64,000 nucleotides of DNA from Verrucomicrobiaceae bacterium (GTDB taxonomy: Bacteria > Pseudomonadota > Gammaproteobacteria > Pseudomonadales > CAMLJR01). The position numbers were made by a program, and so were the translations under genes. Shown here one piece after another: positions 35,211 to 44,831 of this stretch. Each line of letters starts with the position of its first letter. Position 1 is the stretch's first letter. The notes beneath the pieces are model-generated. The model did not search any database, was not told the DNA's origin, and worked only from the letters and a program-made list of their open reading frames with translations. The DNA lies in NCBI GenBank assembly GCA_028293825.1, contig JAQGNY010000040.1, positions 186,001-250,000 of the forward strand, given 5' to 3'.

Positions 35211-36644
35211 TTAATCGAGTTTGCCTTCGAGCTTTTTGATGACCGAGCCGAATAGCGCGTCGTCGGATGGAATCACTTTAGCGGTCGCCAACGGCTTGGA
35301 AACCCAGGTCTCGTTGATCAGATCGCGCCAGGTGATGTTGTTGTTGGTGCCGTTGCCGCCCCACGAACCGCAACCCAGCGAGAAGGTTTGGCGCATGCCG
35401 TTCCACAAATTGCCGCTGTTCGACGGTGCCTGCGGTTGGTTGACCATCACGCGCGAGGTTTTGGTCGCCAGCGCCAGCTTGAGGATATTGTCGTCGTTGT
35501 ACGAGTAAATACCGCACGAGTGACCCTGACCTTGATAGGCCTGGATCTTGTTGGTCATCGCGATTGCTTCGTCGATATCTTTCACGCGGTACAGCGCCAT
35601 TACCACCGACAGTTTTTCGCCGGAGAACGGGAATTCTTTACCGGCGCCGGTTTCCGGCACTATGAAGAAGGTCTTGCCAGCAGGCAGATCGATGCCCGCC
35701 ATCGCGGCGATTTTTTCCGCCGCTTGCGCGACGATCGCGGTGTTCAGATGGTCCTCTTCCCACAGCGTGTTCTGCAGTTTCTGTTTCTCTTCGGCATTAA
35801 CCAGATAGCCGCCTTGGGCTTCGAGCTTGGCCAGCGCTTCCGCGTAGATCGAATCGAATAGCAGTACCGAGTTGTCCGACGAGCACGACGCCGCCAGGTC
35901 GAGCGTTTTGGAGATGCGGATTTTCTCGGCCGCTTCGTCCAGATTGGCGCTGTCATCGACGGTAATGACCGCGTTTCCGACACCGACGCCGAGCGCCGGC
36001 GTGCCGCTCGAATAAGCAGCCGTTACCATCGCCGAACCGCCAGTAGCGAGTACGCGATCGCACTGCTTCATCAGTTCATTGGTTTTTTCTACCGACGGCG
36101 TTTCGATCGCGATGACCAGATCGGCGGGTGCGCCGCAAGCCACAATCGCCGCACGCATGTAATCGCAAATCATTTTGTTGGTGAGTTTGCAACGCGGGTG
36201 CGGCGCAACGATGATCGAGTTGCGGCCTTTTACCGCCGAAATCGCTTTGATCACCGGCGTTGCTTCGGGGTTGGTGGACGGCGACAACGCGCCGATCACG
36301 CCGACCGGCTTGGCGATTTTGATCAGGTTGCGCGCTTTGTCTTCTTCGATAACACCCACCGATTTGTCGTCGATGATGTCCATTAACGCGGCGCGGGTTT
36401 TACGCGAAATCTTCAGGAATTTGCCGTCGTAGTTGCCGAGCTGGCTTTCCTCAACGGTGAATTTGGCGATCTTCTCGGACACGCCGGGACGCGCTACCGA
36501 CCACACCATGGCGCGAATCAGTTCGTCGACCTGTTCCTGGGTGTAGTGTTCGATTTGTGCCTGCGCCTTGCGGGAGCGCTCGACCAGCGACTGGATCTCG
36601 GCTGCTACAGGGTTGGTGGTATCAACTGCGGTGTTGGAAGCCAT
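35211..36644 (-). CDS. CoA-acylating aldehyde dehydrogenase (EutE/SauS-like)
   Basis: 477 residues. Catalytic Cys in LAASCSSDNS; cofactor and family segments KPVGVIGALSPSTNPEATP, IVAPHPRCKLTNKM and TPALGVGVGNAVITVD match the acetaldehyde/sulfoacetaldehyde (acylating) group. These turn an aldehyde, NAD(P)+ and CoA into acyl-CoA. The valine pathway needs methylmalonate semialdehyde dehydrogenase (MmsA, a different family), and this gene takes its place as first gene of the operon. It may do that step, or feed isobutyraldehyde in as isobutyryl-CoA. AGGAG precedes the ATG. Confidence 0.85.
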   Translation of the reverse strand: MASNTAVDTTNPVAAEIQSLVERSRKAQAQIEHYTQEQVDELIRAMVWSVARPGVSEKIAKFTVEESQLGNYDGKFLKISRKTRAALMDIIDDKSVGVIEEDKARNLIKIAKPVGVIGALSPSTNPEATPVIKAISAVKGRNSIIVAPHPRCKLTNKMICDYMRAAIVACGAPADLVIAIETPSVEKTNELMKQCDRVLATGGSAMVTAAYSSGTPALGVGVGNAVITVDDSANLDEAAEKIRISKTLDLAASCSSDNSVLLFDSIYAEALAKLEAQGGYLVNAEEKQKLQNTLWEEDHLNTAIVAQAAEKIAAMAGIDLPAGKTFFIVPETGAGKEFPFSGEKLSVVMALYRVKDIDEAIAMTNKIQAYQGQGHSCGIYSYNDDNILKLALATKTSRVMVNQPQAPSNSGNLWNGMRQTFSLGCGSWGGNGTNNNITWRDLINETWVSKPLATAKVIPSDDALFGSVIKKLEGKLD

Positions 36645-36878
36645 AACGAAAACTCCTGCGTGTGGACGCTAACGATGTGATGACGAAATAATTTATAGGT
36701 ATGGGGTCGATTTGCACCACTGCAACTGCGCGGTGGCCTCTGCTCAACACTGTAGCAACAATTTCGAGCCCGCTTCAGAGTGGGCGCGATTAGAGCACAA
36801 CTCCGCTCATCACAGAATTGACGATATTGTGCGCTTACTGGACTATATTGCTCCGACCTGCTGAAGTGGCTCACCCCG

Positions 36879-37784
36879 ATGAATACTGCCGACTCCGCGC
36901 TGCACACTGCGGATATAACCTCCGGCTGGCCGTTGCCGCCAAGCGGGATTCGTATTCAAATTCCGCAACCTTTGACGAAATTGCTCAGCGAGCATGCGCT
37001 GAGCCGAGATCTTTATCCGCTCGCTGCAGGCTTTTATCCACGCGCCATCGGCCACACAATGCGGCGGCGCAATCATCCAGATAACTTGCTCGGTTACTGC
37101 GCCGAAGGCGCCGGCACGCTGTACACAGACAGCGGTCGATGGCCGGTCGAAGCCGGCGATGTGATGGTGCTGCCGGCCGGAATTTCGCATCATTACACCG
37201 CCGACTCGGTCAAACCGTGGTCTTTATATTGGGTGCATTACCAGGGTGTGCTCGCCGACGAATACACGCGTTTCCTCAATGTGGCGGAAGCGGTGGCGAG
37301 CATCGGCGTACAGCCGCGCGTGATCGCCGATTTCGAAGCGCTGTTCGCACTGCGTAATGCCGGCGGCAACGAGCGTGTGTTCGTCCACGCCGCCTGTCAG
37401 TTGAAAGCGATGCTGACCGATGTCGCCAATCTGATCGCCGCGCACAGTTACGGGCGTGGCACGCGCATCGATATCGATCAAATCCAGCAATTGATGCATC
37501 GCCGCATCGACCGCGAGCTGGATCTGGCCGATCTGGCGCAGGCGGCGAATCTGTCGAAGTTTCATTTCGTGCGCAAATTCAAACAACTGACTGGCCACGC
37601 GCCGATCCAGCACTTCATTCACTTGAAGATGCAGCACGCCTGCCAGCTGCTCGACACCACGCACGAGCCAATTAAACGCATCGCCAGCAATGTCGGCTAC
37701 GACGATCCGCACTATTTCTCGCGTCTGTTCAAACGCGTCATCGGCGTCTCGCCGCAGCAGTACCGGCAGCATCGCGTCGCCTGA
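36879..37784 (+). CDS. AraC family regulator, probable regulator of the valine operon
   Basis: 301 residues. An N-terminal cupin sensor (about 50-130; GAGTLYTDSGRWPVEAGDVM then LPAGISHHYTA) is followed by two helix-turn-helix motifs in the last 100 residues: LADLAQAANLSKFHFVRKFKQ and IKRIASNVGYDDPHYFSRLF. It is divergent from the valine genes across 234 bp, like mmsR beside mmsAB in Pseudomonas. The likely inducer is 3-hydroxyisobutyrate or a related intermediate. Confidence 0.9.
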   Translation: MNTADSALHTADITSGWPLPPSGIRIQIPQPLTKLLSEHALSRDLYPLAAGFYPRAIGHTMRRRNHPDNLLGYCAEGAGTLYTDSGRWPVEAGDVMVLPAGISHHYTADSVKPWSLYWVHYQGVLADEYTRFLNVAEAVASIGVQPRVIADFEALFALRNAGGNERVFVHAACQLKAMLTDVANLIAAHSYGRGTRIDIDQIQQLMHRRIDRELDLADLAQAANLSKFHFVRKFKQLTGHAPIQHFIHLKMQHACQLLDTTHEPIKRIASNVGYDDPHYFSRLFKRVIGVSPQQYRQHRVA

Positions 37785-37790
37785 GGCTGA

Positions 37791-37796
37791 TATAAT
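37791..37796 (+). promoter_or_regulatory. Candidate -10 box of argH
   Basis: A consensus TATAAT lies 33 bp before the argH start, right after the AraC stop codon. No good -35 is seen at the proper distance. Confidence 0.35.
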
Positions 37797-37829
37797 CGCG
37801 CCCTCTTTTTCCAGCCAGATGAACGCGCG

Positions 37830-39230
37830 ATGTCGAATTCCGAATCCACCATCAAACCCTGGGGCGGACGCTTTTCCGAGCCCACCGATGCCTTTGTCGA
37901 GCGCTTCACCGCCTCGGTCGGTTTCGACTACCGCCTCTATCATCACGACATCAACGGCTCGCTCGCGCACGCCAAAATGCTCGCCAAAGTCGGCGTGCTG
38001 ACCGACGCGGAATTCGCCGCCATTCAAACAGGCCTGGAAGAAATCCGCGCCGATATCGAAGCCGGCAAATTCGAGTGGTCGATTGCGCTCGAAGACGTGC
38101 ACATGAATATCGAGGCGCGCCTCACCGACAAAATCGGCATCACCGGCAAGAAACTGCACACCGGCCGCTCGCGCAACGACCAGGTCGCCACCGACGTGCG
38201 CCTGTATCTGCGCGATGAAATCGACACCATCGCCCGCGAAATCACGCGCCTGCAAAGCGGCCTGATCGATCTGGCCGAAGCCCATGCCGACACCATCATG
38301 CCGGGCTTCACCCATTTGCAGACCGCGCAACCAGTCACCTTCGGCCACCATTTGCTGGCCTGGAATGAAATGCTCGAGCGCGATTTCAGCCGCCTGCTCG
38401 ACTGCCGCAAGCGCGCGAACCAAAGCCCGCTCGGCGCCGCCGCGCTGGCCGGCACCACTTATCCGATCGATCGCCATTACACAGCGGAATTATTGGGCTT
38501 CGACAAGCCGACTGAAAATTCGCTGGATTCGGTGTCTGATCGCGATTTCGCGATCGAGTTTTGCTCATTCGCCAGCTTGTTGATGACGCACTTGTCGCGC
38601 TTCAGCGAAGAGCTGGTGCTATGGACCAGCGCGCAATTCAACTTCGTGTTTCTGCCGGATCGCTTCTGCACCGGTTCGTCGATCATGCCGCAGAAGAAAA
38701 ACCCAGATGTGCCGGAGCTGATTCGCGGCAAAGTCGGGCGGGTGAATGGTCACCTGATCGCGCTGCTGACTCTGATGAAAGGCCAGCCGCTGGCCTACAA
38801 CAAGGACAATCAGGAAGATAAAGAGCCGCTATTCGACACCATCGACACCGTTAAGGATTGCCTGAAGGCGTACGCCGATATGGTGCCCGCCATCCAGCCG
38901 AAGCAAGACGTATTGCGCGAAGCGGCGCGGCGCGGTTTTTCGACCGCCACCGATCTGGCCGATTATCTGGTGCGCAAAGGTGTGGCGTTTCGCGACGCGC
39001 ATGAAATCGTCGGCAAGGCGGTGGGCTTCGGCGTGGCAAGCGGTAAGGATTTAGCGGAAATGACGCTCGCCGAATTGCAGAAATTCGGCAGTGTCATTGA
39101 GCAGGATGTGTTCGCCGTGCTGACTCTGGAAGGCTCGGTGGCCGCGCGCAATCACATCGGCGGCACCGCGCCAGCCCAGGTGAAAGCGGCTACCGTGCGC
39201 GCTCGTCAGCTGTTAGCGACGCGAAAATAA
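37830..39230 (+). CDS. argH: Argininosuccinate lyase
   Basis: 466 residues, full length. [18 protein letters not shown] at the N-terminus and the fumarase-family signature [11 protein letters not shown] with the catalytic Ser loop; an [16 protein letters not shown] block earlier. It splits argininosuccinate into arginine and fumarate, the last step of arginine synthesis. Of two nearby ATGs only the one at 37830 is in frame. It ends convergently 9 bp from rnk, with a short AATCCCGGGATT palindrome between. Confidence 0.97.
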   Translation: MSNSESTIKPWGGRFSEPTDAFVERFTASVGFDYRLYHHDINGSLAHAKMLAKVGVLTDAEFAAIQTGLEEIRADIEAGKFEWSIALEDVHMNIEARLTDKIGITGKKLHTGRSRNDQVATDVRLYLRDEIDTIAREITRLQSGLIDLAEAHADTIMPGFTHLQTAQPVTFGHHLLAWNEMLERDFSRLLDCRKRANQSPLGAAALAGTTYPIDRHYTAELLGFDKPTENSLDSVSDRDFAIEFCSFASLLMTHLSRFSEELVLWTSAQFNFVFLPDRFCTGSSIMPQKKNPDVPELIRGKVGRVNGHLIALLTLMKGQPLAYNKDNQEDKEPLFDTIDTVKDCLKAYADMVPAIQPKQDVLREAARRGFSTATDLADYLVRKGVAFRDAHEIVGKAVGFGVASGKDLAEMTLAELQKFGSVIEQDVFAVLTLEGSVAARNHIGGTAPAQVKAATVRARQLLATRK

Positions 39231-39239
39231 TCCCGGGAT

Positions 39240-39647
39240 TTACTGCGTAAAATTACCGGCGCGCTCGGGCTGATAAACGATGTCGATCACTCGAACCCGC
39301 CGGGTTTTGCCACCCGGCAACGACCAGTCGATCGACTGACCAATCGCCAATCCAAGCAACGCGCTGCCGACCGGCGCCAGAATCGATACGGTATTCGGCT
39401 TGCCGGCATCGACTGGATAGCACAGCGTCAGCTCAAAGCGCTCGCCGGACTCCTCAATCGCGAATGCCACTGTCGAATTCATCGTCACCACTGACGACGG
39501 CATTTGCTGCGGCGCCAGCACGTCGGCGCGGTCGAGCTCATTGCGCAGAGCATCGATGCCCGCAACGGGCTGCGACAATCCGGCGAGCAGATTTTCCAGC
39601 CGTTGCAAATCCAGCGATGACACCACAATGTTCGGCTCAGTATTCAT
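39240..39647 (-). CDS. rnk: Rnk, nucleoside diphosphate kinase regulator (GreA/GreB-like)
   Basis: 135 residues. A short N-terminal helix pair (LQRLENLLAGL) precedes a GreA/GreB C-terminal domain: TVSILAPVGSALLGLAIGQ and IDWSLPGGKTRRVRV. Rnk binds RNA polymerase in competition with Gre/DksA factors and affects nucleotide balance. AGGTGA precedes the ATG. Confidence 0.9.
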   Translation of the reverse strand: MNTEPNIVVSSLDLQRLENLLAGLSQPVAGIDALRNELDRADVLAPQQMPSSVVTMNSTVAFAIEESGERFELTLCYPVDAGKPNTVSILAPVGSALLGLAIGQSIDWSLPGGKTRRVRVIDIVYQPERAGNFTQ

Positions 39648-39697
39648 ACGATCACCTGTCGAAGACGTAACTCGCGAAACATAAAAACCCTAAAAGC

Positions 39698-39721
39698 AAA
39701 AACCCCGCACTGGGCGGGGTT
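39698..39721 (-). terminator. Rho-independent terminator of rpmB-rpmG
   Basis: AACCCCGC pairs with GCGGGGTT around a short loop. On the minus strand it is followed by a T-run, 20 bp after the rpmG stop. Confidence 0.9.
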
Positions 39722-39742
39722 CGTGACTTACGCGGAAACCAA

Positions 39743-39913
39743 TTACTTGATTTTGGCTTCTTTGTAAGGCACGTGCTTGCGCACAACCGGATCGTATTTC
39801 GAAAACTCGAATTTCTCCGGGGTGTTGCGCTTGTTTTTGGCCGTGGTGTAGAAGTGGCCAGTGCCTGCGGTAGACACCAAGCGGATCAGATCAGTTGCAC
39901 CTTTCTTCGCCAT
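39743..39913 (-). CDS. rpmG: Ribosomal protein bL33
   Basis: 56 residues: [20 protein letters not shown], then [10 protein letters not shown] and a C-terminal [18 protein letters not shown]. The frame lacks the zinc cysteines, so it is the C-minus form. A large-subunit protein encoded after rpmB in the usual pair, 55 bp apart. Confidence 0.97.
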   Translation of the reverse strand: MAKKGATDLIRLVSTAGTGHFYTTAKNKRNTPEKFEFSKYDPVVRKHVPYKEAKIK

Positions 39914-39968
39914 GATTTTCTCCTAGCTTTTAGTTACTCAGCAGGCGCTCAAATACGCCGCAGGTATA

Positions 39969-40205
39969 TTAGACTTTTTCGCCGCTTGCGCGGATGTTGG
40001 CGAGAACCGTATCGATGCCCAGCTTATCGATAGTGCGCATGCCCTTGCCGGAAACACGCAGGGTCACAAAACGCTTTTCGGCTTCAACCCAAAAACGATG
40101 ATGATGCAGATTCGGCAAGAAGCGACGCTTGGTACGGTTCTTAGCATGCGATACGTTGTTGCCGACGATAGGGCGCTTGCCGGTAACTTGACAGACTCTG
40201 GACAT
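39969..40205 (-). CDS. rpmB: Ribosomal protein bL28
   Basis: 78 residues from the ATG at 40205: [20 protein letters not shown], then [18 protein letters not shown] and [14 protein letters not shown]. Standard bL28 length and sequence. Longer upstream open frame has no support. Promoter expected in the 260 bp before glnE. Confidence 0.97.
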   Translation of the reverse strand: MSRVCQVTGKRPIVGNNVSHAKNRTKRRFLPNLHHHRFWVEAEKRFVTLRVSGKGMRTIDKLGIDTVLANIRASGEKV

Positions 40206-40465
40206 GGTGGTGTCTTCCAGCTTTAAAAAACGAATGTGATAACGGAATTCTCGCTCTGGGAAATAAACAAAAACCAACCCAGGCGCAACGGAGCGCGACT
40301 TTATACCAGAACACCCTTGCGGTAGCAACCTCGGAGTTACTAAATCACTTAACGCTCGGACCACTTCTTTTATATAGCAGCGCGCATCGAGCATGGATGC
40401 ACCGCGTGCTTTACTCCGCGTAAATCCAGTAAATTAGCCGCGACTCTTCGATTGACGATGCGACA

Positions 40466-43408
40466 ATGACTGACCCGTGGCAAACAACACTGCTCGCACA
40501 ACCCGTTATTTTGCAGCGTGAAATTGAGCTGGCGCTTGAGCACTTATTTGCCGCCTGCGATGCCGCGCAACAGGCGCGCTACGAAGCACTGCAACAGCAC
40601 CCGACCTTCGGCCCCCGCCTGGCGAAACTACTAAGCTGCAGCTCGTTTGCCGCGCAACTGTGCAGGCGCTTTCCGGCGTGGCTGTTGGAGTTGCACGACA
40701 GCGGCGATCTCGATCGCAATTTTACGGCGGACGAATGGCCTGCTCGCGCCGCGAAATCGACTACGGAAAATACCGACGCGCTCGATCGCGCGCTGCGCCA
40801 ATTTCGCAATCGCGAATACCTGCGCATTCTGTGGCGCGACCTCAACCGTATTGCGACGATGAGCGAAACCACGGCGGATATCAGTTCGATTGCCGAAACC
40901 TGCATCCAAGTTGCACTCGATTTCCATCAGCGCGATTTGCAACATGACTGGGGCACTCCGCTGTCAAAACACGACAACAGCCCGCAGCCATTTATCGTGC
41001 TCGGCATGGGCAAACTCGGCGCGCGCGAGTTAAACCTCTCCTCCGATATCGATTTGATTTTTGCCTTTCCCGACAGCGGCGAAACCAGCGGCGGCGCGAA
41101 AAGCGTCAGCAACCAGGAATTTTTCGTGCGCCTCGGCCAGCGCCTGATTAAATCGCTCGACCAAAATACGGCGGACGGTTTCGTGTTTCGCGTCGATATG
41201 CGCCTGCGTCCGTACGGCGACAGCGGCGGGCTGGTGTTGAATTTCGATGCGCTCGAAGAGTATTACCAGGATCAGGGCCGCGACTGGGAACGCTACGCGA
41301 TGATCAAGGCGCGGCCGGTCGCAGAATCGTTTTGCAGTGGCGAATTCCCCAGCGGCAAGCGCCTGATCGATCTACTGCGTCCGTTTACCTATCGCCGCTA
41401 TCTCGATTACTCCGCCTTCGAATCGCTGCGCGAAATGAAGGCGCTGATCGAGCGCGATGTGCAGCGCCGCCGCCTGCACGACAACATCAAACTCGGCGCC
41501 GGCGGTATTCGCGAAATCGAATTCACCGCGCAATGCTTTCAATTAATTCGCGGCGGCCGCGAGCCGCGCCTGCAAGAGCGCAACCTGCAGAGCGTGTTAA
41601 CCACGCTCGGCGAGCTTGGACATTTGCCGCTAAATGCGGTCGACGATTTGCAGAGTGCGAATATTTTTCTACGCAATACCGAACACGCCATTCAAGCGTG
41701 GCTGGATCAGCAAACTCAGGAATTGCCAAAAAATGATTTACCGCGCGCCGCGCTGGCTAACGCAATGGGTTTCAACGACTGGACCAGTTTTGTCGCTGCG
41801 CTCGACCATTATCGCAATCTGGTCGATACGCACTTTCATCAACTGATCGCGCTGCCGACCGATAAAAATGCCGCCAGCGCGACCACGGAAAAAAATACTT
41901 GGCTAACGTTGTGGGCCGACAACGAGCTCTCGCAGGAAACGCTGAAGCAGCAATTCGAGAACGCAAAGTTCGATAACGCCGAAGAAGCCGCTCGTCGCAC
42001 CATCGAACTAAAGCGCAGCAAAGCGGTGAAGCTATTGCAAAGTGCCGCGCGCGAACGCCTAGATACCTTTATGCCGAAGTTGCTTGTAGCGGTCACGTAT
42101 GTGTCACTGCCCGGAACCGCACTACTGCGCATTTTGCCGCTGGTGGAAAAGGTGCTGCGGCGCAGCGCTTATTTAGTATTGCTGGTCGAAAATCCCGCCG
42201 CGCTCAAAGAGCTGGTCGTGCTGTGCGCTGCAAGTCCGTGGGTCGCCTCACAACTCGCGCTGCATCCTGTGCTGCTCGACGAACTGCTCAATGCCGGCAC
42301 GCTGTATGTCGCGCCGGAAAAATCGACATTGCAGCGCGACCTGCAACAACAACTGCTGCGCTTCGAATGGAGCGACTTGGAAGGCCGCATGGAGGCGTTG
42401 CGCTACTTCAAACTGGCGCACGTGCTGCGCGTAGTCGCCGCTGAAATTGGCGGCACGCTGCCATTGATGAAGGTGAGCGACTACCTAACGTGGATTGCGG
42501 AAACGATTCTGGAGCAAGTGTTGGAGATGGCGTGGCGCTATCTGATCGAGCGCCATGGCCGACCGCAGCATTCGACAGAAAACCATGACGATAAAAACTT
42601 CATCATCGTCGCCTATGGCAAGCTCGGCGGCATTGAATTGGGCCACGGCTCGGATATCGACCTTGTATTTATTCACGACACCGACGCGAGCCTGAGCACC
42701 GACGGCGCGACGCCGATCGACAACGGCACCTTCTTCACCCGCCTCGGTCAACGCATCATTCACATCCTCACCACGCAAACCACACTCGGCCCGCTCTATG
42801 AAGTCGATATGCGCCTGCGCCCATCGGGCAACTCGGGGCTATTGGTGAGCTCGCTGAAATCATTCGCCGACTATCAACACAACCGCGCCTGGACCTGGGA
42901 ACATCAGGCTCTAGTCCGGGCACGTGCCGTCGCTGGCGATGCAGATCTGTCCAACGCATTCGAGCAAGTACGCCGCGATGTTTTATGTAAAAAGCGCGAC
43001 GACGAAAAATTGCGAAAAGATGTCATCGAAATGCGCGATAAAATGCGCACGCAATTACGACCTCGCGATACCGAAACAGAAAAGCATCCTGTATTCGATT
43101 TAAAACAAGGCAGCGGAGCTATCGTCGATATCGAATTTATGGTGCAATATTTTGTACTTAAATCGGCGCACACACACCCAGCACTTACGCACTGGACCGA
43201 TAACATTCGCATTCTTGAAACATTGCAAAACGAACAATTACTGAATGATGGGGCTGTGCAAAATTTAATTAATGCTTACAAAGTTTATCGAAGCGCTACC
43301 CATCGAATGAAATTACAAGAACAGCCGAGTAGAGCCAGCTTGAATGAATTTGCAAATGAAAGACACTTAGTAACGTCTACATGGTCAGATTTGTTCGGAA
43401 TCAGCTAA
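40466..43408 (+). CDS. glnE: Glutamine synthetase adenylyltransferase/deadenylase
   Basis: 980 residues, near the usual length. Two nucleotidyltransferase halves carry GARELNLSSDIDLIF (deadenylase side) and GGIELGHGSDIDLVFIHD (adenylylation side), each followed by FFTRLGQRII/FVRLGQRLI and VDMRLRP blocks. It switches glutamine synthetase activity according to nitrogen state together with PII. Base composition falls visibly in the last 450 bp: codons turn AT-rich compared with the first 2.4 kb. The frame is intact. Confidence 0.96.
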   Translation: MTDPWQTTLLAQPVILQREIELALEHLFAACDAAQQARYEALQQHPTFGPRLAKLLSCSSFAAQLCRRFPAWLLELHDSGDLDRNFTADEWPARAAKSTTENTDALDRALRQFRNREYLRILWRDLNRIATMSETTADISSIAETCIQVALDFHQRDLQHDWGTPLSKHDNSPQPFIVLGMGKLGARELNLSSDIDLIFAFPDSGETSGGAKSVSNQEFFVRLGQRLIKSLDQNTADGFVFRVDMRLRPYGDSGGLVLNFDALEEYYQDQGRDWERYAMIKARPVAESFCSGEFPSGKRLIDLLRPFTYRRYLDYSAFESLREMKALIERDVQRRRLHDNIKLGAGGIREIEFTAQCFQLIRGGREPRLQERNLQSVLTTLGELGHLPLNAVDDLQSANIFLRNTEHAIQAWLDQQTQELPKNDLPRAALANAMGFNDWTSFVAALDHYRNLVDTHFHQLIALPTDKNAASATTEKNTWLTLWADNELSQETLKQQFENAKFDNAEEAARRTIELKRSKAVKLLQSAARERLDTFMPKLLVAVTYVSLPGTALLRILPLVEKVLRRSAYLVLLVENPAALKELVVLCAASPWVASQLALHPVLLDELLNAGTLYVAPEKSTLQRDLQQQLLRFEWSDLEGRMEALRYFKLAHVLRVVAAEIGGTLPLMKVSDYLTWIAETILEQVLEMAWRYLIERHGRPQHSTENHDDKNFIIVAYGKLGGIELGHGSDIDLVFIHDTDASLSTDGATPIDNGTFFTRLGQRIIHILTTQTTLGPLYEVDMRLRPSGNSGLLVSSLKSFADYQHNRAWTWEHQALVRARAVAGDADLSNAFEQVRRDVLCKKRDDEKLRKDVIEMRDKMRTQLRPRDTETEKHPVFDLKQGSGAIVDIEFMVQYFVLKSAHTHPALTHWTDNIRILETLQNEQLLNDGAVQNLINAYKVYRSATHRMKLQEQPSRASLNEFANERHLVTSTWSDLFGIS

Positions 43409-43429
43409 AACCGTATTGAAGGAGAACCA

Positions 43430-43954
43430 ATGAAAAAAATTTCCGCAGTGACAATATTTTTCGCCGCCAGCTTAGCTCTGATGGCGGGATGCGAGCGCAA
43501 TACCGAAACTGGAAAGGTCGTCACTATCGAACCAGGTCAATTCGTCGCGACCGAACCTAGCGCATTGCACGGCTCCGTAAGCAAATCGGAAAAGTGCTCG
43601 ATCGATACAGTTAATGGCAAATTACGCGAGCCTAAAGTTGGCTGGGAAATAAAACGTGGCCAGCCACTTAATCTGGAAGGCTGGATATTTTCGGAAAACG
43701 GCAAACAAGTTTCACCGCAAGTTTTTGTAGAGCTCAGCGGCCCCGTTGAAACGTACTATGCAGTAACAAACACGCGAATATTGCGCGGCGATGCCAATCA
43801 ACACTTTTCGATTGACCCTTCACTTCAAGGCGGTTTTCAACTACAAGCCAAAACAGATGCAATTGAACCAGGGAATTATCAAATAACCATTCTGCAATCG
43901 TTTTCCGACCGTCGTGAAAATTGCGAGGATGGCGTCAGTCTAATCGTTAATTAA
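43430..43954 (+). CDS. Putative lipoprotein, unknown
   Basis: 174 residues, preceded by a strong AAGGAGA site. Signal ends with LMAGCERN, a lipobox. The mature part has two Cys (KCSID, NCEDG) and reads as a beta-rich domain. It starts 22 bp after glnE and lies in the AT-richer segment, at the edge of the polysaccharide cluster. It could relate to the envelope, but no family is recognised. Confidence 0.6.
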   Translation: MKKISAVTIFFAASLALMAGCERNTETGKVVTIEPGQFVATEPSALHGSVSKSEKCSIDTVNGKLREPKVGWEIKRGQPLNLEGWIFSENGKQVSPQVFVELSGPVETYYAVTNTRILRGDANQHFSIDPSLQGGFQLQAKTDAIEPGNYQITILQSFSDRRENCEDGVSLIVN

Positions 43955-43981
43955 TTTCTTGCGCCACGAGATTGGATTTAA

Positions 43982-44815
43982 CTAATACCATTTCCAACCG
44001 TGGCGATTAAAAAAAATCAGCGCCGAGCGAAAAAACAGAAAAATATGACGCCAACCTTTGCGCGATGCATGGCCGCCTGCATGCATTATTTTTACAGTCG
44101 GCACATACGCAATCCGCGAGACAGCAGCCGTCCGTAAACTTAAATCAAAATCTTCAAAATATAAAAAATAGGAACTATCGAAACCACCAAGCTCTTTCAA
44201 AACCGAAGTGCGAAACAACATAAAACAGCCGCTGATTATTGGAGGATTCCAATATATTTCCTCTTGCTGCATATCTCGCATCTCATAAGCCGCTAAATGC
44301 TTTTCGAATTTCTGCTTCAACCATGCAGGCGCAAATCCACGCAAAAATAAATCAAACACGGTCGGATAGCGCTTACAAAGATATTCTCGACTGCCTGAAG
44401 AATTAGCGACTGCAGGAGCCAGCACGCCACACCCTAAATGGTCCTGCATAAATCGGAGCGCCTCCGATAGCGCATCGCCCGCCAAATCGACATCCGGATT
44501 CAATATCAAATGCAGGTCTGCAGAGGCTTGCTTAAACGCAAGATTATGTGCGGCGCCAAATCCCAGATTAGTGCCATCGCCAAGAATTGAAGCCGTGAGC
44601 ACGGCACCAGATGGCACAATGCAGTCACTTATCAACGATTCAATTTTATTGTGCTCGGAAGGCACGGGGCCGTTGTCAAAAAGCACTAACGAGGCCGACG
44701 ACAGCCGCCCATCAGCGTGCGCTCGCAGACAGGCGTCACGCAATGAAACTAACGTTTGCTTTAACGCCGGTTCATCGCTGGCATAACAAACGAGGCCAAT
44801 ACTGAGAGTTGTCAT
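43982..44815 (-). CDS. GT2-family glycosyltransferase (rhamnosyltransferase-like)
   Basis: 277 residues. GT2 features: an N-terminal IGLVCYASDEPALKQTL, then NLGFGAAHNLAFKQA and ILNPDVDL carrying the acidic metal-binding motif, followed by GGFDSSYFLYFEDFDLSLRT, typical of RfbF/WbbL-like transferases. It probably adds a sugar, likely rhamnose, to the O-antigen. Together with the next gene it is oriented against the main cluster. Confidence 0.85.
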   Translation of the reverse strand: MTTLSIGLVCYASDEPALKQTLVSLRDACLRAHADGRLSSASLVLFDNGPVPSEHNKIESLISDCIVPSGAVLTASILGDGTNLGFGAAHNLAFKQASADLHLILNPDVDLAGDALSEALRFMQDHLGCGVLAPAVANSSGSREYLCKRYPTVFDLFLRGFAPAWLKQKFEKHLAAYEMRDMQQEEIYWNPPIISGCFMLFRTSVLKELGGFDSSYFLYFEDFDLSLRTAAVSRIAYVPTVKIMHAGGHASRKGWRHIFLFFRSALIFFNRHGWKWY

Positions 44816-44831
44816 TATTTTTAGGGCGCCA

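Noticed and set aside
37224-38477. 417-residue open frame antisense to araC and argH
   Set aside because: Both sense genes are clear families with motifs; the antisense translation is low-complexity and His/Asp-rich as expected of a shadow frame.
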